NCBI RefSeq assembly: GCF_026340675.1
Contig: NZ_JAPEOX010000003.1
Location: 248,001-312,000, forward strand
DNA from: Streptomyces sp. NBC_01264
GTDB lineage: Bacteria > Actinomycetota > Actinomycetes > Streptomycetales > Streptomycetaceae
Length of the DNA stretch: 64,000 nucleotides
Direction of reading: 5' to 3'
Shown here: positions 61,343 through 64,000 of the stretch, piece by piece
Layout of the letters: every line of letters begins with the position of its first letter
How positions within the stretch are numbered: the stretch's first letter is position 1
Program-made: the position numbers and the translations under genes
The notes under the pieces: model-generated
What the model was told of the DNA's origin: nothing
What the model saw: only the letters and a program-made list of their open reading frames with translations
Database searches by the model: none

Positions 61343-62239
61343 CTACGCCTGCGGACTCCGGCGCTTCCGCGAGACGGCGACCCCGGCCAGGCAGACCGCG
61401 CCACCGAGCAGAGTCAGCGCGGCCGGGACCTCGTCGAGGGCGATCCAGGCGATGAGCACCACCACGGCGGGCACCGCGTACGTGGTCGCGCCCATCTTCC
61501 CCGCGGTGGTCCGTGACAGCGCGTACGACCAGGTGGTGAAGGCGAGTGCGGTCGGGAAGAGCCCCAGGTAGAGCATGTTGAGGACGGCGCCGAGCGGAGC
61601 CCCGGGAAGCTGGTCGACGAGCTGCCCGACGAAGGGCAGGGTGACGGCCGTGCCGACGAAGCAGCCGTACGTGGTCACCTGGATCGGGCTCGCATATGCC
61701 AGCGCCGGCTTCTGCGCGACCACCCCGGCCCCGTACGTGAGCGCGGCGACCAGGCAGAGCAGGACGCCTCCCACCGACGCGGACCCGCCGTTGGAGGTGG
61801 ACAGTCCGACCAGCACCGCCCCGGCGAACGAGACCGCCATGCCCGCCAACAGCAATGGCGGGAACCCCTCCTTCAGCAGCCAGCCGCTGAGCAGGGCGAT
61901 CACGATCGGGCCGATGTTGACGATCATGGCCGCGGTGCCGGCGTCGACGAGCTGCTCGCCCCAGTTCAGCGTCACCATGTAGAGCCCGAACCAGAGCACC
62001 CCGGAGATCAGGATCCCGGGCCACGCCTGCTTCGGCGGCGGTGGCACCCGCTTGACGACCAGCACCAGCCCGAGCGCGACCGACGCGGTCAGCAGACGGC
62101 CGAACGCAAGCGCTCCGGGCCCGAAGTGCGCGGCCGCCGAGCGGATGGAAACGAACGCGGAGGCCCACAGCACGACGGTCACTCCGGCGGCCAGCAGGGC
62201 CCGCCGATCGGTCCTGACCAGATCAGACGTCTCTTCCAT
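61343..62239 (-). CDS. EamA/DMT family transporter
   Basis: 298 residues, ten predicted helices in two EamA repeats; VTVVLWASAFVSIRSAAAHF opens the first and APLGAVLNMLYLGLFPTALA lies in the second. Likely exporter of amino acids or small metabolites. Convergent with the GNAT gene. Confidence 0.88.
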   Translation of the reverse strand: MEETSDLVRTDRRALLAAGVTVVLWASAFVSIRSAAAHFGPGALAFGRLLTASVALGLVLVVKRVPPPPKQAWPGILISGVLWFGLYMVTLNWGEQLVDAGTAAMIVNIGPIVIALLSGWLLKEGFPPLLLAGMAVSFAGAVLVGLSTSNGGSASVGGVLLCLVAALTYGAGVVAQKPALAYASPIQVTTYGCFVGTAVTLPFVGQLVDQLPGAPLGAVLNMLYLGLFPTALAFTTWSYALSRTTAGKMGATTYAVPAVVVLIAWIALDEVPAALTLLGGAVCLAGVAVSRKRRSPQA

Positions 62240-62292
62240 GCGAGCAAGCTACCTGCCCCAGCCGAAAGGCCCCTTGCCCTTTTCCCGAGCGC

Positions 62293-63099
62293 CTACGCTC
62301 CGGCCGGAGCCAGCAGACCCCGCAGCCGCTCCGCATAGCCGCGGGGGTGCGTGGTGTTGCCGTTGTGGCCGCCCGGGAAGACCCGTATCTCCGTGTCCAG
62401 GAGGGCCGCGAGTTCCATCGCGCATCGATGGTCGAAGACGGTGGAGGGGGTGATGGCTCCCAGCGCCGGGATGATGCGCGTCGGGGTCCGCGTGAGGGCG
62501 TCCACGTCGAGGGTGTCCTCGACGATCGCCGTGAAGTCGTGCTCGATGAAGTAGCCGAAGTTGGCAAGCCTGCGCTCGTCCAGGGGCTGCGGGGTCAAGC
62601 CCGGCTCGGCGTCGCGCCGCGTGAGGTCTATCCCGAGGACCCGCGCCATCTCCGGAAAGACTGCTCCGAGCCCGCCCGTGCGATAGATCCCCTGCAGTTC
62701 CTCCAGCTCCGCTTCGTGCCGGGCCCTCTCCCCCTCGGGCAACAGTCGCGGAGCCACCGGCTCGTGCGCGATGAGGGTGCTCACCTGCTCCGGGTGCCGA
62801 ACGGCAAGGTGCAGGCCGATGACGGCCCCCAGACTGCAGCCGAGCATCAGCACCGGCTCGTCGGTGACGGCCGCCAGCAGCCGGTGTACGTCTTCGGCGT
62901 GCTCGGCGAGCGACGTGGTCCGGCCGGGCTCCTCCGGCCGGCTGCGCGACAGTCCACGACGGTCGTAAGTCAGCACGGTGAAGGAATCCGTGAGGTGCGG
63001 GACGAGATCCACAGTGCGGTCCGCGTCCCCCTCCCCGCTCTGCGCGATGAGCAGCATCGGGCCGGATCCCTGCAGTTGGTGGTGGAGTACAGCACTCAT
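62293..63099 (-). CDS. Alpha/beta-hydrolase
   Basis: 268 residues: LLIAQSGEGD (unusual oxyanion region in place of HG), LTYDRRGLSRSRPEE, nucleophile elbow GCSLGA (Ser about 99), LGAITPSTVF, and late His in VFPGGHNGNTTHP. ATG at 63099 with AAGGAG five bases upstream. Divergent from a MarR regulator, with phased repeats between the two genes. Confidence 0.85.
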   Translation of the reverse strand: MSAVLHHQLQGSGPMLLIAQSGEGDADRTVDLVPHLTDSFTVLTYDRRGLSRSRPEEPGRTTSLAEHAEDVHRLLAAVTDEPVLMLGCSLGAVIGLHLAVRHPEQVSTLIAHEPVAPRLLPEGERARHEAELEELQGIYRTGGLGAVFPEMARVLGIDLTRRDAEPGLTPQPLDERRLANFGYFIEHDFTAIVEDTLDVDALTRTPTRIIPALGAITPSTVFDHRCAMELAALLDTEIRVFPGGHNGNTTHPRGYAERLRGLLAPAGA

Positions 63100-63170
63100 G
63101 GCAACTCCTTGCTCGCGGCTCCGGACCCCCAGTCCGTCACTCTCTGCAATCACCGTAACCCATCGAATCA

Positions 63171-63206
63171 GATACATCAATAGAGATGGATCAAAACAGA
63201 TGCATC
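63171..63206. promoter_or_regulatory. Three 8-bp repeats at 14-bp phase (divergent operator)
   Basis: GATACATC (63171), GATGGATC (63185) and GATGCATC (63199) recur at exact 14-base steps in the AT-rich gap between the hydrolase and MarR genes. Candidate MarR sites controlling both directions. Confidence 0.5.
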
Positions 63207-63231
63207 TTCTTCGATGGTTCGCCGGGTTCCG

Positions 63232-63702
63232 ATGTACCGTGCTCCCGTGGACGGAATCGAACTCTTCCTGCTCGGCCGCGCCTTGATGAAGCTCGGCGAG
63301 GAGGCCCTGCCCGAGCCCCCCGGCGGCCCCGGACAGTACGCCGGCGGCACCCGCTCCGTCGTGATCGTGGCCGGCGACATCGCCGCGCACCCCGACACCA
63401 CGGTCGGCGAGACGGCCCAGCGCACGGGCCTCCCGCAGAGCCAGGTCTCCGGCGCCGTCGCCCGCCTGCGCGAGGCCGGCTCCGTACAGACCGCGCCCGA
63501 CCCCGCCGACCGGCGCCGCACGCTGGTCCGCCAGGCCCCCGGAACCTCCGCGCGTGTGGCCGCCGTACGCGCCGCCGGAGCCTCCAAGGTCGAGGACGCC
63601 CTCGCCCGCGCTCTCGGTGAGGCCGAGGCCGAGCAACTCCCGGAGCTGACGCGGGCCTTGGAGGTCCTGGCCCGCCACCTGGTGCCCCGCGACACCCGCT
63701 GA
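63232..63702 (+). CDS. MarR family regulator
   Basis: About 156 residues. Winged helix: TTVGETAQRTGLPQSQVSGA, then VARLREAGSVQTAPDPADRR with the DRR wing typical of MarR, and a C-terminal dimer helix. Start ATG 63232 or GTG 63247; neither has a clear ribosome site. Divergent from the alpha/beta-hydrolase gene, its likely target. Confidence 0.8.
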   Translation: MYRAPVDGIELFLLGRALMKLGEEALPEPPGGPGQYAGGTRSVVIVAGDIAAHPDTTVGETAQRTGLPQSQVSGAVARLREAGSVQTAPDPADRRRTLVRQAPGTSARVAAVRAAGASKVEDALARALGEAEAEQLPELTRALEVLARHLVPRDTR

Positions 63703-63781
63703 GCTTGAGTTTTATCCTCGAGGGTCGAATCGTTCTTCGAACTCGACCACTCGTGGTGGTAACTCCCGTACGGCAGGGCGG

Positions 63782-63831
63782 CCTTCGTCTGATCCTGTGC
63801 TCCGTCACAGAGGCACGAAATCAGCCGAAGG
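63782..63831. repeat. Inverted repeat upstream of the edge transposase
   Basis: CCTTCGTCTGAT (63782-63793) and ATCAGCCGAAGG (63820-63831) match at 11 of 12 positions. It lies just before the transposase start and is probably part of the element's end region. Confidence 0.45.
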
Positions 63832-63839
63832 CCGTAGGG

Positions 63840-64000
63840 GTGAGTCTGCTGTATCACGATGTCCAGCGGGAGCCGTTCGGGGTGTTGTCACGCTTCCGGA
63901 CGGAGTTGTACGCGTCGATGACGGCCCGTGGCGACGCACTGTTCGAGTTGACCGACGCGGTGCTGTGTGCGGACGGTCCGGTGAAGACGCTGGTCGGTCT
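63840..64000 (+). CDS. Transposase, 5' end only (runs off the window)
   Basis: GTG at 63840 opens a frame reading SLLYHDVQREPFGVLSRFRT, then ELYASMTARGDALFELTDAV and LCADGPVKTLVGL to the edge. I recognise this as the N-terminus of a DDE-type transposase common in Streptomyces (the family annotated NF041680, IS701-like). Completeness cannot be judged. Confidence 0.7.
   Translation, partial: MSLLYHDVQREPFGVLSRFRTELYASMTARGDALFELTDAVLCADGPVKTLVG

Overview
The window is actinobacterial, very probably Streptomyces. It has very high GC with strongly GC-biased third codon positions, frequent GTG/TTG starts after GGAGG-type ribosome sites, many ATGA/GTGA operon overlaps, and an A-factor type (AfsA/ArpA) signalling gene pair. 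A single TTA codon was noticed, in the afsA homologue. I saw no rRNA, tRNA, CRISPR array, modular PKS or NRPS.

Layout. 0-12 kb: accessory genes. These are an MBL-fold hydrolase, a broken hydrolase fused to a FabI tail, a secreted trypsin-like protease with five C-terminal repeats, small membrane proteins, an MFS efflux pump with a divergent MarR regulator, a TetR/hydrolase pair, and a DUF4097-ABC transporter operon beside a ribbon-helix-helix regulator with phased operators. 12-14.6 kb: an IS110-type element abutting a frameshifted XRE gene. 14.8-19.8 kb: CGNR protein, TetR, acyl-AMP ligase, methyltransferase and AraC regulator. 20-23.3 kb: GAPDH, a PNPOx-fold flavoprotein and a HisC-like aminotransferase. 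23.3-24.9 kb: a RepL-like winged-helix pair behind three strong palindromes. 25-27.5 kb: a second, almost identical copy of the ABC transporter beside a diverged DUF4097 gene. 27.7-31.4 kb: YdeI-like protein, two VOC proteins with an AraC regulator, an NmrA-like oxidoreductase and a DHFR-like reductase.

31.5-56.7 kb looks like an uncharacterised biosynthetic cluster. One minus-strand run encodes DAHP synthase (type II), AroH-type chorismate mutase, prephenate dehydrogenase, chorismate synthase, dehydroquinate synthase, transketolase and EPSP synthase. Together these push carbon from erythrose-4-phosphate toward 4-hydroxyphenylpyruvate and tyrosine. Upstream are a Bcr/CflA-type exporter, an NAD(P)-binding protein, a class II aldolase/adducin enzyme, a flavoprotein oxidoreductase, a secreted TTHB210-like protein, and an HpaB/HpaC two-component flavin hydroxylase, which would make a catechol. 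Then come a LysR-type DNA-binding domain without a sensor domain and an unusual AMP-ligase with a separate second copy of its C-terminal domain. Control is suggested by an ArpA-like TetR divergent from an AfsA-like butyrolactone synthase, followed by a P450, an SDR and an epimerase. Three ARE-like 18-bp boxes (near 19.8, 49.2 and 52.3 kb) tie the MT/AMP-ligase arm to the main cluster. No conventional scaffold-building megasynthase is present, so the product is not predictable from this window.

56.7-64 kb: general genes (substrate-binding-like protein, EEP-family membrane protein, hydrolase-GNAT fusion, GNAT, EamA transporter, hydrolase with divergent MarR) and the start of a second transposase at the right edge.
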